Origin: Symsagittifera roscoffensis
Taxonomy: Eukaryota > Xenacoelomorpha > Acoela > Convolutidae
Length of the DNA stretch: 60,000 nt
NCBI RefSeq assembly: GCF_963678635.1
Contig: NC_087063.1
Coordinates: 30,146,599 to 30,206,598 of the forward strand
Direction of reading: 5' to 3'
Part shown: positions 20,107 through 31,684 of the stretch, in pieces
Position numbering within the stretch: position 1 is the stretch's first letter
Layout of the letters: each line of letters begins with the position of its first letter
The notes under the pieces: model-generated
Told to the model about the DNA's origin: nothing
The model's database searches: none
Seen by the model: the letters and a program-made list of their open reading frames with translations, nothing else
Position numbers and translations under genes: made by a program

Positions 20107-21835
20107 TTGATCAAAAAAATAGCCAATACAGACGCTCAAAAAGCTGAAATGTTTACCATGTATTTTCAATCAGTTTTCACACAAAACGCCAACGTTGGGA
20201 AAGCAGAACGACAAGATAACGTTCTTCTGAACAGTATCAATTTCACTATCGATGAAATAGAAGGTGCCCTGAACGAGCTGCACGTAAGAAAGGCAAATGG
20301 ATCAGACATGATTGGTAAAACTCTTCTGAAAAACCTCTCAAAGTTACTACCAAAATCACTTCACTTACTGTTCAACTTGATTGCAAATAAAGCGATATTT
20401 CCAACAAAATGAAAGATCAGCGAAATCGCACCAATTTTCAAAGACGGGGATAAACAAGACGTATCAAATTACAGGCCGAACAGCCTGCTCTCAGCAGTGT
20501 CAAAACTGCTTGAGAAACTAATATTTGATAAACTGGCCCCAATTGTCTACCCAACCCTAACACCAGACCAATACGGTTTTAGACCTAAACGATCGACGAT
20601 AACAAACCTAATAGAGTATCTACACGAGATTTTAGCTGCCTAGATTCGCCAAACTGCAACTACCTGAACACCTTCTACTTGGACTTTCAAAAGGCTTTTG
20701 ACAAAGTCTCGCACGGAATCCTCATGGAGAAATTATCGAATTCTGGAATTGGAGGAAATTGTTTATCTCTGATACACAGCAACCTCTCGAACCGAAAGCA
20801 AACCGTGAGGCTGAATGACACAATTTCCGGAGAGCTGGAAGTCTTCAGCGGCGTTCCCCAGGGCTCTATACTCGGGCCGCTTCTCTTCCTAGTCTTCATA
20901 AATGATCTACCAACCTGTGTCATGTCCGCAACATTTGGTTATGCAGATGACTACAAAATTGTTGGAGACAACCCTTTTACTCTCAACATAGATGTTAGGA
21001 GACTTTGGAGGTGGTGCGAGGAAAACTGAAACTGTATGTCAATGAACCTGACGAAAAGTAGAGTCCTCTGTCTCAAAGGATCAGCTACGATTGCACTCCC
21101 CAGTTACAGCTTCGAAACCACTGAAGTAATGAAAGATCTGGGCATCCTGATAACCGACACGCTCTCGTGGACGCAACACTCAAAAAAGAGGGCTGAAAAA
21201 GCCTTAAACGCTTTCTTCGTACTCAAAAGGAATCTCTCAAAGGCGAATTTTACGACCAGAAAAAACGCATATATCTGTTACCTTGTGCCAATTCTGTGCT
21301 ACGGTTCAGCTATCTGGAAAACATCAAAAACTGACTTAGGAATCAGAGAAAGTGTGCAGCGGAAAGCGATCTCATGCATTTTCATGACACACAATAGCCA
21401 TATCTCCTATAAAGACAAACTCGTGAAATTTAACAACCTTACTTTTTCTCTATACCAAGAGCTTCATGTTGGACTGCTGTTTGCAAAAATACTAGCTGGA
21501 AAAATTGACATCGACTGGAGAAGCCATGTAAGCATCACTGACGTTGGAAACCGATGAGCTCAAATGACACGAAATTTCGTCTGCAAACAAATGCGTCTGA
21601 AGAAGTGCGAGTCAGATTTCTGGTTTCGGGCATGTCGTCCCGCTAATCTGTACAACGAATACTTCAAATATGACATAATGTTTGACCCAGAATGCAAAAA
21701 CAGACTTCAAGGAATGTACACAAAGTTTTTCAAAACTCGCTACAACGAATCAGACACATGCACTTGGCGCATTTTATGCGAATGCAACAACTGTAGAGAC
21801 CTGAAGAAAATTACACTTATAACTGAGAACTAAAC
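20107..21835 (+). pseudogene. Reverse transcriptase of the first LINE
   Basis: The RT motifs appear in order: PIFKDGDK and NYRP (20430-20480), GFRPKRST (20576), DFQKAFDKVSHGIL (20682), GVPQGSILGPLLF (20853-20890), the catalytic YADD (20940-20951, intact), MNLTKS and a KDLGILI block (from 21040). The C-terminal end has WRILCECNNC (near 21770). Stops interrupt at 20410-20412 (TGA at a position usually Trp), 20641 (TAG, with frame change), 21027-21029 (TGA) and 21555-21557 (TGA). Non-functional as it stands. Confidence 0.85.
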
Positions 21836-22019
21836 TTTGAACAATGCAAGGACTGGGTTTCATGCGAACCCTTTGATCGTATTCCTAAATCCTTTGTTAT
21901 TATTTTTGTTATGATTATTATTACTTTTTTTATCTGCTTACAGATTACCTATCAATTCTCTAGTTGAATCGTTTCGTTATTTTAACACTAAATTAGCATC
22001 TTTATTATGCTCGCACACA
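21836..22019 (+). other. Spacer between the two LINEs
   Basis: T-rich sequence that may be the 3' UTR of the first LINE. No other structure seen. Confidence 0.4.
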
Positions 22020-22716
22020 GTCATGGGTGACTTCAACTTGTCCGACATCTTCTGAACATCTTTTCTGGTCGTTCGGTTTACTCTAATTTGTTTCTTTCTA
22101 CTATCGAGGAACTCGACTTAAACCCCTTCTTTATGAACCAACTCATCGATCCGGTAACACCCTGGACCTGATATTGCTATCCCAAAATGAACTATTAACA
22201 GTTTTTTATGACAATAAATTGTATTCAGACAACTTTTCCGTGTTTGCTTTCTCTACAATACCCAAATTAACACTGAGCACCACTTGGGCAAATTTTAAGC
22301 TCTCATTTTTTGAAAGCTTTATTCTCTTGTTCAGTTTTCAATGAAAACATCAGACCATGCTTTGTTAATCTTAATTAAACTCAAAACTCGAGTTTTGGCT
22401 CATTAAGTATCGAAGATTATGTGCGTCACTGGTATTCCAAAAGTATGGCAGTAGTAATCTTTGCGTGTTGTAAAAGTATCAAAAGGTTGCAACAACTTCC
22501 TTATTTTTATTTGTCCCACACAGTTCATCTTCTTAACAAACATCGAACAGCTTCAAGATTTAATAATAACAATCTACGTCTCTCTTCATGCAATGCGATA
22601 ATGATCAATCAGTTGAACTCGATTAAACATGCTTATTTGAATCGTTATCTCTGAATTCGACTCGTGGCTGTTTTAAATATCTGCGCTCTTTTACTAAAAA
22701 ACGACTACCCAATAAA

Positions 22717-24322
22717 ATGCTTAGGAAAGACAAAAAATCTACCAATTCTTTGGACATAGCCAATCTTATGAAAGAATACTTTTGTTCTGTGTTCCTACAA
22801 AGATGTAATTCTGCTCTAGATGCACATGACAACCCTTTAATTCTGTTCAACATACTTCAACTAAGTGTTGTTCAAGTTGAAACGTCACACGCGTCAGCTT
22901 CAATTACATGTTTAACCAATGACAACCTTGCAACTTTTGTTCTTAGCAACTGCAGAAAAATTATCGCGCCACATGTCGTTCAGCTTTTTGTTTATGTCTT
23001 AAATACCCAAAATTGGCCTACCTTTCGAAAATGTGCTTATAACACCCATGTTAAAAACAATCAATCCAAAAAATGTTGAAAAATACCGCCCTATCGGCAT
23101 CTTACCTAAATTACTGCCTACTCTGGAGAGAATTATTTTTATTTAATATCCTCGAGTGAGACCAAACATTTTTTCCGTTCAGCTTGGTTTCATGACGAAA
23201 CGATTAACCATTACCCAACTTCTTGAATATCTTGACAAAATTTATCCAAATAAAGAGACGAATCTTGAACGTTTTTCAGTATATTTCGATTTTTGCAGTG
23301 CTTTTGATCAAGTACCTCATCATATTCTACTAAGCAAACTGGCTAAGTTTGGATTTGATTACACGTTTCTCCAGCTTTTCTCTTCGTATCTGAGTGATCG
23401 TACTCGAATTTCAAGGATTGAAAAAACATCTTCCTCGATAGGTTATGTTACTAGTGGAATGCCGCAGGGCAGCGTCTTAGGGCCACTATTGTTTGTTCTC
23501 TTCATTAATGACATGCCAATTGGTCTTTTAATTTCGGACTGTTATTTGTTCGCTGATGACAGTAAATTAAATTCCAGCGCAACGCATTTTGACATTCAGT
23601 GAGATATAGATCTTTTTAACAACTGGACTATCGAAAATGAAATGACGTTTAAAGCCGATAAATGCAAAGTTATTTGTTTTAATTCTAATGAGTCGGAAAC
23701 ATCGCTCGGTCTTAATGATATCTCCATTCCTTCGGTATCATCTGTCAAAGATCTCGGGGTCACAATTTCTCAAAACTTGAAATGGGACAACCATCATAAA
23801 TTCGAGCTTATTGCGGTTAATAAATCTTTTCATTTTATCAAACGTTCTATTCCATACAGCGTCTCATTGTGGACCAAGTTTGCATAAGAAGTGTCCATCT
23901 CTTCGGCAGTCAAATCTGGTTTCCTTCCTTACTTTACCGGCGTAAACTTGAATTGTTTCAAAAAACGTCCAACATGGTTGATGGGTCTCAGTGACTACAC
24001 TGAGCAATTGAAGGCGACCAATTACCTGCCAATTTATTTCTCCATTTCATCATACGACTTAGTTTTCCTCAATAGAGTGTTTAATGAAAAATTCGATTTC
24101 GACTTTTACAAGTTCATTAATATTACCTTCTCCGCCAAAGATCTTTGTAACACTGCCTACCCTAGACTGACAGCAACCAAGAAATGTCGTCTCTTCCTCA
24201 CCGAGCAGTTCGTCTTCTATCGCGTGTGCCGATATGTAAACATACTATATTCAAATGATGTTGCAGATATTTTTGCATCTCCTGAAGCGTTCACTCAAAA
24301 AATATCTGCAAGCGAGGGTTAA
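22717..24322 (+). pseudogene. Linker and reverse transcriptase of the second LINE
   Basis: Residues before the RT (KDKKSTNSLDIANLM) lead into a frameshift near 23040, EKYRPIGILPK, VQLGF, a YFDFCSAFDQVPHHIL block (23281), GMPQGSVLGPLLF (23456-23494), catalytic FADD (23549-23560, intact), FKADKCK and KDLGVTIS (to 23770), and a C-terminal region with LGLSDYTE-like and VFLNRVFNEKFDF stretches. In-frame stops at 23600-23602 (TGA) and 23885-23887 (TAA) and several frame changes make it non-functional. Confidence 0.82.
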
Positions 24323-24537
24323 CTCATTTGATTTAAAGATCTCCTGTACTATGTTTTTGGCCTGTAATTGCATCAATTGCCGTGCTTTGTACACCATGAT
24401 TTTATAATTGATACTTGATTACGTGACGAGTAATTTGTTGCTCGCCGTGTCACTATTTTAATGTTATACACCAAATAAATAGCCTTTCAACAATGTGTAT
24501 GATGCCTTTAAATCTGTTAAAGGGAACTAATTCTTTC

Positions 24538-24591
<54 letters not shown>
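24538..24591 (+). repeat. (AGT)18 microsatellite at the LINE 3' end
   Basis: Exactly 18 AGT units, 54 bases. It lies just after the 3' region of the second LINE. Several LINE clades end in short tandem repeats, so it may have grown from the element's own 3' end. It creates a Ser-run reading frame that is not a gene. Confidence 0.95.
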
Positions 24592-25639
24592 TATAATATG
24601 AATTTAAATAGACGAGCTCGAGCTAAAGTCTTTGCGCCTGGTGTGAGGGCTATTGGGAAGATCTGCTTTCCTTCATGATTGCCAAGAAAAGAGCTCTTCA
24701 ACCGGATTCGAGAATCCGCAAGAGTCTTGGAAAGGCAGTAGACATTGATTTTAACAACTTTCAGCATCCTGGAATGTCCTGATTTGAATTTAATCAATAT
24801 TTAATGAATTTTTCAGAATTTGAGACACTAGGAGTTAAGTGAAAGGGGCTGGTCCATCTCTGATTGATATATTGATTTGCAACAAAAGCAAAAAAAAATG
24901 ATAATTAAGTAGTAGCCCTGTTTTTAGGAGTGACCTCGTGGTCTGGGGATACTGAGACCCAGCCAAGATCTCACTACTTCTGCATGCAACTAACTTAATT
25001 TGCGCGGTTTGGCCGTAAAATGACTTTGTCGAACCGGTGTTAGTGAACCACACATTGAACTTGCTTTGGTAGAGACGGTTAAAAGCATGTGAAGCTGTGT
25101 TTAGAAGCTAGCCAAACGTTTTTAGAACCTAGCTTTATTTTCCATCGGTATGTTCTTCCGGGCGAACATTACATGAAGAAGTAGCAAGAAAAGACCTTCG
25201 CAGAGCCAGCGAGGGCACAGGCCAAGCGGGTAGCTACGGATAGACCTTAAAAGGACGACAAGCCAGAACCACAGTGACGTTAATTGCATTTTGGAGTTTG
25301 CGTTGTTAGCGCCTTGTGAGCTTTTGTTTCGCGTGGCCAGCAGTGCAATGAACATAATGCATTTACCACCGACAATCCTGAGATTCATTTTCAGAAAATT
25401 TTTATGGAAAACTGTATTGAATTCTACAAAGTAGTTGAATAAATTTAACAAAAACCAATATCGCCTTCAATTTCTAGGAAAATGCCTATATACCGATATA
25501 ATACCTAATTTCTTGCGACTTAAGGTACCTGACAATGGGGTGTTTTCGGACCTAGTGGCTCACAGCTTTCACTTTAAACATCTTAGGACAGATTTGGGTA
25601 GGGCAAAATAGGATAGCGGTAGGGCAGCGGAAGACTTGT
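24592..25639. other. Stretch without a recognisable gene
   Basis: Mixed-composition DNA with a more GC-rich patch (25140-25380). A GTACCTGACAATGGGG..TTTTCGG stretch (25525-25550) loosely resembles a piece near 28820-28850, so both may belong to the flanks of the Penelope-like element. No frame is convincing. Confidence 0.4.
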
Positions 25640-26130
25640 GCAAGGTAAGGGACAAAGTTAGAAGAACAATTGATAAGAAATTATGGCCATCGGTAATTAA
25701 GTATGTTCTACGTCAAGCGCCACTCTAAAAAATCGAGAGGTTAGCTGAGAGACAAGACAAACCTCTCGGAAAGATACACAGAAAAACGTTAAAGGTACCA
25801 GATGAAAAAAATTTGCCGGGATGGGTGGACGAGTTATTGCCTGTGGGGCCTAAACATCCAACCCGAGACAAATTCAATGAAGTTCATTTTCCAGCAGACT
25901 TAATTTTTTTTGTCGGAACTGAAGAAGCATGGCGTACTTGGCGAGACGACTTCACTGGATATGCCAGACTCCATGGGATATGGGAATTGAAACAGCGAGA
26001 AAATATCTCCAAAACAACGAACTAATGACGGTACCTTTTGATAACGGTGTTGGGGTTTGCGGATTGAAAAAACACACTTATGAAAAAACTATATTAATTG
26101 CTAGAATCAGATCAGTTTGAGAGACACGAT
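25640..26130 (+). pseudogene. N-terminal region of Penelope-like element copy 1
   Basis: Contains LAERQDKPLGKIHRKTLKV, LPGWVDELLPVGPKHPTRDK and FNEVHF, then after frame changes GIETARKYLQNNELMTVPF and a GVGVCGLKKHTYEK stretch. This Lys/Pro-rich region before the RT is shared with the copies at 34.7 and 41.5 kb (KKLEYISKTTPLF..MGFVKRK). Confidence 0.7.
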
Positions 26131-26137
26131 GATTTGA

Positions 26138-27467
26138 ATGATTCAGTTGATCAAAAAATTGAAAAAAAATTTTAACAAAGAATTACTAGCCAATAACAAA
26201 AGAGATGAGATTTCAGATGGCTCATATGCGAGGTTGAGGTCAACTGGTGGTCAACCTGCACGAATTTATGGACCTGCTAAAGTACATAAAAAGCATACAA
26301 CACTACAAACTGTCCTCTCTTTCTCTCTTTTCGGTAGTTCTTTTGAGAATCTGAATAAAACACAAGCAATTTTTTTTTGATAAAATCGAGGGTGCAAATA
26401 TTGAGACAAACAAGAAGCAGCTAGGGACACGATAGAGAAAACTGAATAAGATTCTGAAGAGAGGATCAATATTTTGGATGTGAAAAGCCTGTACACAAAT
26501 TTTCCACTCAAAGATGCCATTGACATTGCGCTTGACAAATTATACAGTCAGAATGAGCCACCTGACTTGTTAAGAAGTACAATGAAACGCCTTTTGTAAT
26601 GTCCATTTCAAGTGCAACGAGACATGGTATGTACAGAAGGATGAGTAAGCAATGGGTGCATCCCTAGCTAAAATTCTGGCAAACTTTTGGTTGAAAGACT
26701 ATGAGAAAATTTTGGCTATGGTTATCCCTCATCAAATTGAGATCCTAGAGGACATGAACGGAAATTGACCGAAATGCATGAGAAGTGTGACAATCAGAAC
26801 CAAGGCAGTGGAATGTGAGAAAGGTTTGAATTGGTATCATCAAGATTGTGGTGGCATTTCGCATGAGTTTTACAAAAGCATATAAGAAAAACTTTGGTTC
26901 TGCAAGTTGTGAGAAGCATGAACGTGAGAGGCGTGAATGTGAGCTGACCATAACAGGTGTGAAAAGTTTCCTATTAAATGTAGACGATATTGTAAGGACT
27001 GTTAAAGGCGAACCGAGTGTGTTATTGCAAGCTGCCAACAAATCGCACCCTAAATTACAATTCGTACTTGGAACACCAAATCAGAACGTTGACTTGGCTG
27101 TTTTAGACTTTAATATAAATGTAGGTGACAACAAACAAGTTAAATGAAGATGATACGAAACACCACCGGATATTGGCAAGCTTCTAAGCTTTAAAAAAGC
27201 GCACCACTGCAGTACAAGAGAAATATAATAAAGGGTTCGGTGCACGGTATTTTTGGGAGTCCATCTACATGGGAATTTTACCATGAAGCAAGGATTATGA
27301 ATAGACAGCAATGGAATGAAACTCAGTACCCAGAGGAGTGGTCATCCAATTTTGACTCGGAAAAACAAAGCAAATTTCTTGGGGCAAAATTAATACCAAC
27401 TAAGGCAGAAACTCGGGTAACAAATGACCAGCGAGACGAGAAACCCCCAATTCTCATGCTTCATTAA
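26138..27467 (+). pseudogene. Reverse transcriptase with internal PHD-like finger, Penelope-like copy 1
   Basis: Motifs in order: RLRSTGGQPARIYGPAKVHK (26231-26290), LDVKSLYTNFPLKDAI (near 26478), GASLAKILANFWLKDYE (near 26653), then the finger with VECEKGLNWYHQDCGGIS and a later SASCEKH, then FLLNVDDIV, where the usual Tyr of YVDD is Asn (26977), and AVLDFNINV. The C-terminal APLQYKRNIIKGSVHGIF and WNETQYPEEWS complete it. One finger Cys is Gly (CEKG for CxxC). The finger splits the RT between motifs B and C, so it is an insertion in the palm region and not a separate gene. Confidence 0.75.
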
Positions 27468-27472
27468 CGAGG
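27425..27472 (+). repeat. 48-base repeat, copy 1 (inside the Penelope-like ORF)
   Basis: Encodes the DQRDEKPPILMLH stretch of the linker before the GIY-YIG domain. The same 48 bases recur at 27952-27999 with two changes. Confidence 0.85.
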
Positions 27473-27485
27473 ATATTGAAGCGAA

Positions 27486-27893
27486 TTGTTTGTAAACAAG
27501 GTGCGCAGCATCACCAACGCACAAATTGTGTTTACGACCCGGAAAATGAAAACAGCTTTTCCCTTCCTTAAGTCGTCATTCTCCCGTGATATGAAATCAA
27601 AAATGGACTACAAACTGTCTTGCTGTGGACTTAATTCCGCCAGTGTTGGACAAACTATTCGACATTTGGCCACAAAGATTGGGAACACAAGAAAGAGGAT
27701 TTGCCTGTAGGCACTCGCATACGTCAGTGTGGAGAGGAAGCGACCACAGCACAGTTGAGTTGGGAGATAATAGGTCATCCAAACAACGCAATGAAATTCC
27801 TAACATTGGAGGCGCTGCATATTAGGAAACTTAGGCCAGGGACCAACACGCCGGATGAGTTCAGGAGTAGGAAGCTTACATTTAGAACTTAGT
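27486..27893 (+). pseudogene. GIY-YIG endonuclease of Penelope-like copy 1
   Basis: Starts NKVRSITNAQIVFTTRKMKT, then FPFLKSSFSRDMKSK, then CCGLNSASVGQTIRHLATKI, where the first Tyr of the YVGQT core is Ser. A frame change leads to PVGTRIRQCG, NAMKFLTLEALHIRKLRPG and the usual RSR..LT end. This domain nicks target DNA in intact elements; here the altered core and frame change make it inactive. Confidence 0.8.
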
Positions 27894-27951
27894 TCAAAAA
27901 AACTTGGCCCAGAAAATTGAACATGTCATTCAAAAAAAATTGTAAAAGTGA

Positions 27952-27999
27952 TGACCAGCGAGACGAGAAACCCCCAATGCTCATGCTTCAATAACGAGG
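27952..27999 (+). repeat. 48-base repeat, copy 2 (after the Penelope-like ORF)
   Basis: A second copy of part of the element's own coding region, 60 bases after its end. It suggests a trace of a second, tandem element copy, an arrangement common in this retrotransposon class. Confidence 0.7.
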
Positions 28000-30289
28000 G
28001 AAAATTTTAAAAAACACTCAGTAAGGTTAAAACTCTCAGAAATTTAAGGAAAAGTCTTACGTAATAACGCTTAATTTTGATGGGTGGAAAGTTTTTGTTT
28101 AGAACCACTTAATAGTCTTTCATGATGTTGTAACCTCTGTAAATCATTTTTATATTAATTTCAGTTTTAATCTGACGATGGACATAGTTCCCAAAACGTT
28201 CGAATTCTTATGTGCCAGTCGGTCATATCTCAAAATTTGGTCTTGTTTTGGGGTTAAGAAGTAATTATTTGAAAAATTCGAATTGACCCTGTCATGCGCA
28301 AGTTTTTCGCGACAACTGAAAATACAATATAAATTAGTTCACAAGACTCGAGTTATAATTGCGGGAAAATAGACAGAAAACAGTGGAGTAAAATTGCTAT
28401 TCGCAATTTTACCAAAATAATTCGATACGAGCATAGTTGACTGGTTCCTGATAAAGGATCGAGAGTTCAAGAAAAGAAGTGTAATTGACTGGACGACAGT
28501 GATACTTGACTGGGAAGGTGGACAGCCGAAGCTGCCCAATGCTCTAGGGAAAAAAACTTCCTGAGCAAAACTTAGTTACTGCAAGTTTCTTCTAGAGTTG
28601 CTTTATTACTATAATTTACCTAATTCTAGAGTCGCGTCACTATGTGAGTACTTAATTCAAACTTCTTGAGTGTATTTTTGTGGTTATGTTGAATTGGCGA
28701 GTTTTAGGTTGATTCATCTGAAATGAATCAAAGTTCCACTGTCCAATAGAAACTAACGGTATACTTAAGCATCCAACCCTGTTTTTGATGGCGTTCGTGT
28801 GTTCTAGGTAATTAAAGACCTGACCATGGGGGCTTTCTTATTTCTAGAGTGGGGTGGGGGTATTTTGGTAGTGGCCTTTAAGCTGTAACATGGTTTGTAG
28901 TCTCATGTCGCAAGTGAATCGAATTGGCTCCGACTGAATGAGGTACAAAATTATAAGAGATAGTGTCCCTGAACCTTGACCCAATGATTATAGGGCCTAT
29001 TTTTCATAGCATCTTATTTGTCTTAGGTAGGCGACTACTACAAGATTTTTTTAAAATTTTTTCCTTTATGAAATTATGTTACGGAAGGTAATCAGGAGTT
29101 CAAAATCATCAAAGTAGACTATTTTACAGCCAGGAGTTTTTTCATCACATATACCAGTCCAAACCCTAGGAACATTTTAGATATGGAAGTGTAAAGTATA
29201 ACATGGATAGAAGAAAGAAGTTTTAACCATTAATAATGCCGAGTACGCAACCTGTATTGCGAGGGAGATTCTCGGCTTCAGAAAACGGCCTGCCCTAGAT
29301 TTCTTGGTACACTTGCTCAAGTTCTGAGAGAGCTTATTTAGAAACATCTTATAGCCGGCGACACTCTGAACTTCAAAAATTCTTGGTTGAAAAACTTTAT
29401 TTTCTAGTGACAGTCGGTCCTTTCAAGGCTCCTTTAATTTCTTATTTTAATCGCCCTGTTTGATCTTGAATCTTTCTGAAATTCTTCCGATGAGATTAAA
29501 CGCGATCTTCCCAAAGATGCCATTGTAGAGAATAGTTATTGTTAGAAAATTATCGCAAAAGTGGCTGCATCAAACAAGGAAGTAAAAGAAGTGGAAAATT
29601 GATCAATTTGGATTCCGCTTTTAGAAACTTGACCAAAGGAGATAAAGCGAAAAAAGAAAAAATTAGTTTGGTGACTTAAACCTGGATGAGAACAATCGAA
29701 ACAAAGGTTTTACCTACCAAGATTGAAAAAAGTGAAGAATGTGCCATTTCTGTTTTATGCTGGTCGAGTCATAGAAAATAGTGGTTCTGGCAATTAACGT
29801 GCTTATTTGAAGAAATAAACGAATTGGGAAGGGTCTGTTTGGACTGTCATCCTAATTTTTACAAAATGTTCGGAAATAACGACTTGCAACAATTTTATTT
29901 CTCGCGACCACTGAAAAGTGCGAAAATCATAAAAACTACTTTTGCTAATAAAGAACACACGACAGACACAGAAAACGGCTGAAACGGAGATTATTAAGAT
30001 TCAAGGATGAGACGCGCTCCGAGGGATAAAGTATGTACAATACAATCATTACGGGACATATTCCGTGGATCAGGAAGGCTGACGGGAGGAATTGTAACCT
30101 TTCCTTTGAGCCATTGGACCACAAAACAGTCGAAATTTGTGCAGCGAAACGAAAGTTTTATTTTGGAAAGCTGACTGAAATTACTGAACACCTGTAAAAA
30201 TACCAAATTATAACTTCAGTTCATTGTAAGATTTGCAACAATTTTTCTTTACAAGATGCGCCATTATTCGTTACAGAAAAAATTGGTAG
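28000..30289. other. Stretch without a recognisable gene; probable element 3' UTR and decayed pieces
   Basis: 28000-28250 is likely the 3' UTR of the Penelope-like element. From 28260 on, frames are broken by stops every few codons. Around 29740-29930 one frame keeps Cys pairs (CLDCHPNFYKMF) and might be a zinc-finger part of a LINE leading into the RT relic that starts at 30290; this is weak. Nothing else is supported. Confidence 0.4.
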
Positions 30290-31230
30290 AGAAACTGATT
30301 CCAAAAAAGTGTTCAGGCAGCTTTATTGGACCTTTCAAAAGCTTTTGAATCTAATTCTCAAAACAATTTAGTGAAAAAGTTACAGTATTTTGGCTTTTCA
30401 ACTTGTTTTAATAAAAGTTTAATGAAGAAACGCAATCAAAGAGTAATTGTCAAGGGAATTTTTTTTCAAGTTTGATAGAAGTGAGAAGAGGGTTGCCGCA
30501 AAGAATAGTACTAGAACCATTGTTGTTCAATTTGTATCGGAAAAATTTCCAAAATTGTCGTTGCGACGATTCTACTTTGGTACCTTATGCAGACGATTGC
30601 ATGAAGTACTTGTCATCTATTTCATCACGTGCTGCTCTGAGCCAATTAAAACATTTTCTACACGAAATTACTTTCTTTTTTGCTGAAACTTAGTTGAGTC
30701 TAAATGCATCGATGTCAGAAATTTAAGTTTTTGTCGAAAAATTTTAAGCAGAACGTGAAATCAAAATGGTTGATCATTAATCAACACTATTTAGAGAAAA
30801 AAACTGAATGCAAATAATTATGTTCGACTCTAGATTTTAATCATCACTTCAAACCTGAAGGAAAAATTTTTTGCAAAAAATGGCCCTAAGAATTATTACC
30901 GTAGAAAAAATTGGACAACAACTGCCTACAATATCTTGGTTTCACTAATGAATCTTGGCTTCAATGTAGTTTTTTGTCCAGCAATGTTTCGCAACAAATA
31001 AATGCTACACCAATGATGTTTTGATTTTATAAAAAAAAATAAATTGGGCCCTAAAATGTACGTTTTTTAAATGCAAAAAAAAGTCGTCCACCGCACTGCG
31101 TAAACACAAGTTTTTATCGGAATTGAAAACAGAATTGAAGTTGACCTTAGCATATCTATTTCAAAATCTTACCAATTAGAGCAAAGGTTTCATTAAAGCG
31201 TTTAAAAGTCCGACAGCCAATAGGAGAATT
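30290..31230 (+). pseudogene. Third LINE relic: reverse transcriptase fragment
   Basis: Reading across frame breaks: LLDLSKAFE (30328), a KRNQRVIVKGI stretch, EVRRGLPQRIVLEPLLF (30479-30528; the usual GxPQGSxLGPLLF with changes), then PYADDCMKY with the catalytic YADD intact (30586-30597), and SRAALSQLKHF. Later pieces to about 31200 fit the thumb region. More decayed than the two LINEs at 19-24 kb, and a different lineage from them. Confidence 0.65.
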
Positions 31231-31684
31231 AAAAACTCCTCTTAACGAAATATTTTTGATAAAAATTGTTCAACTGCTTTTCTACATTTTTCCTTTTTTA
31301 CCTCACAACAATATAATACTCATTACCGGTCAAATACGGAATTTTGACAACACTATTTCAGCATTTACAAAAACTGAAAGAGTTCATCACAATTGAATTA
31401 CACTCTTATCTAGTATGTACGCAAACAAATACAGGTCGTGAGTTCCATTTTCTTCGGAAAACTTTATACATATAGGCAGCAATCTGGTGTTTTTATTCCA
31501 GCAAAAAATCATCGCACCTGAATAATGTGTTTGAACGATTTCAAGAAAAATTAACCAAGGCAAAAAATCCTAAAATCTGAACTAATCTTTATTAATCTTC
31601 ACTACTAATTGAAGTAACTGAAGTGTTCTTTCGTCTTCTTCAAAATATATACATCATTAAATAAGTCTCTGATTTTCTCAGATT

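Larger units (their letters stand above)
19248..21835 (+). mobile_element. Non-LTR retrotransposon LINE-1 copy (CR1/jockey-like), decayed
   Basis: Read left to right: the N-terminal part of an APE-type endonuclease, a gap where the C-terminal half of that domain should be, a linker, a reverse transcriptase and a C-terminal region with a CxCxxC cluster. Order and motifs are those of the jockey/CR1/L2 group. About four in-frame stops plus one frame change in the RT part show it is dead, but the frame is otherwise well kept, so it is not ancient. No 3' tail or target-site duplication was resolved; the sequence after 21836 is T-rich. Confidence 0.85.
22020..24591 (+). mobile_element. Second LINE copy, different CR1/L2-like lineage, decayed
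   Basis: The piece begins with the C-terminal part of an endonuclease (MGDFNLSD at 22024), continues through linker and reverse transcriptase to 24322, and ends in a 3' region that passes into an AGT trinucleotide run. The RT is too different from the LINE at 19.2-21.8 kb to be the same family. 5' truncation of this kind is normal for LINE insertions. Confidence 0.82.
25640..27893 (+). mobile_element. Penelope-like retrotransposon copy 1, almost full length, decayed
   Basis: Parts occur in family order: an N-terminal region (25640-26130), RT core (26138-26735), a PHD-like Cys/His finger (26775-26925), the RT xVDD motif (26977-26988), the RT C-terminal part (to 27467) and a GIY-YIG endonuclease (27486-27893). 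Known of the family: Penelope-like elements pair an RT related to telomerase with a GIY-YIG nuclease. About eight frame changes and stops show this copy is dead. The downstream DNA (28000-28250), with a CTGACGATGGACATAGTT stretch, probably is its 3' UTR. Confidence 0.85.

Noticed and set aside
24493-24678. Frame coding a long Ser run
   Set aside because: It is produced by the (AGT)18 microsatellite.
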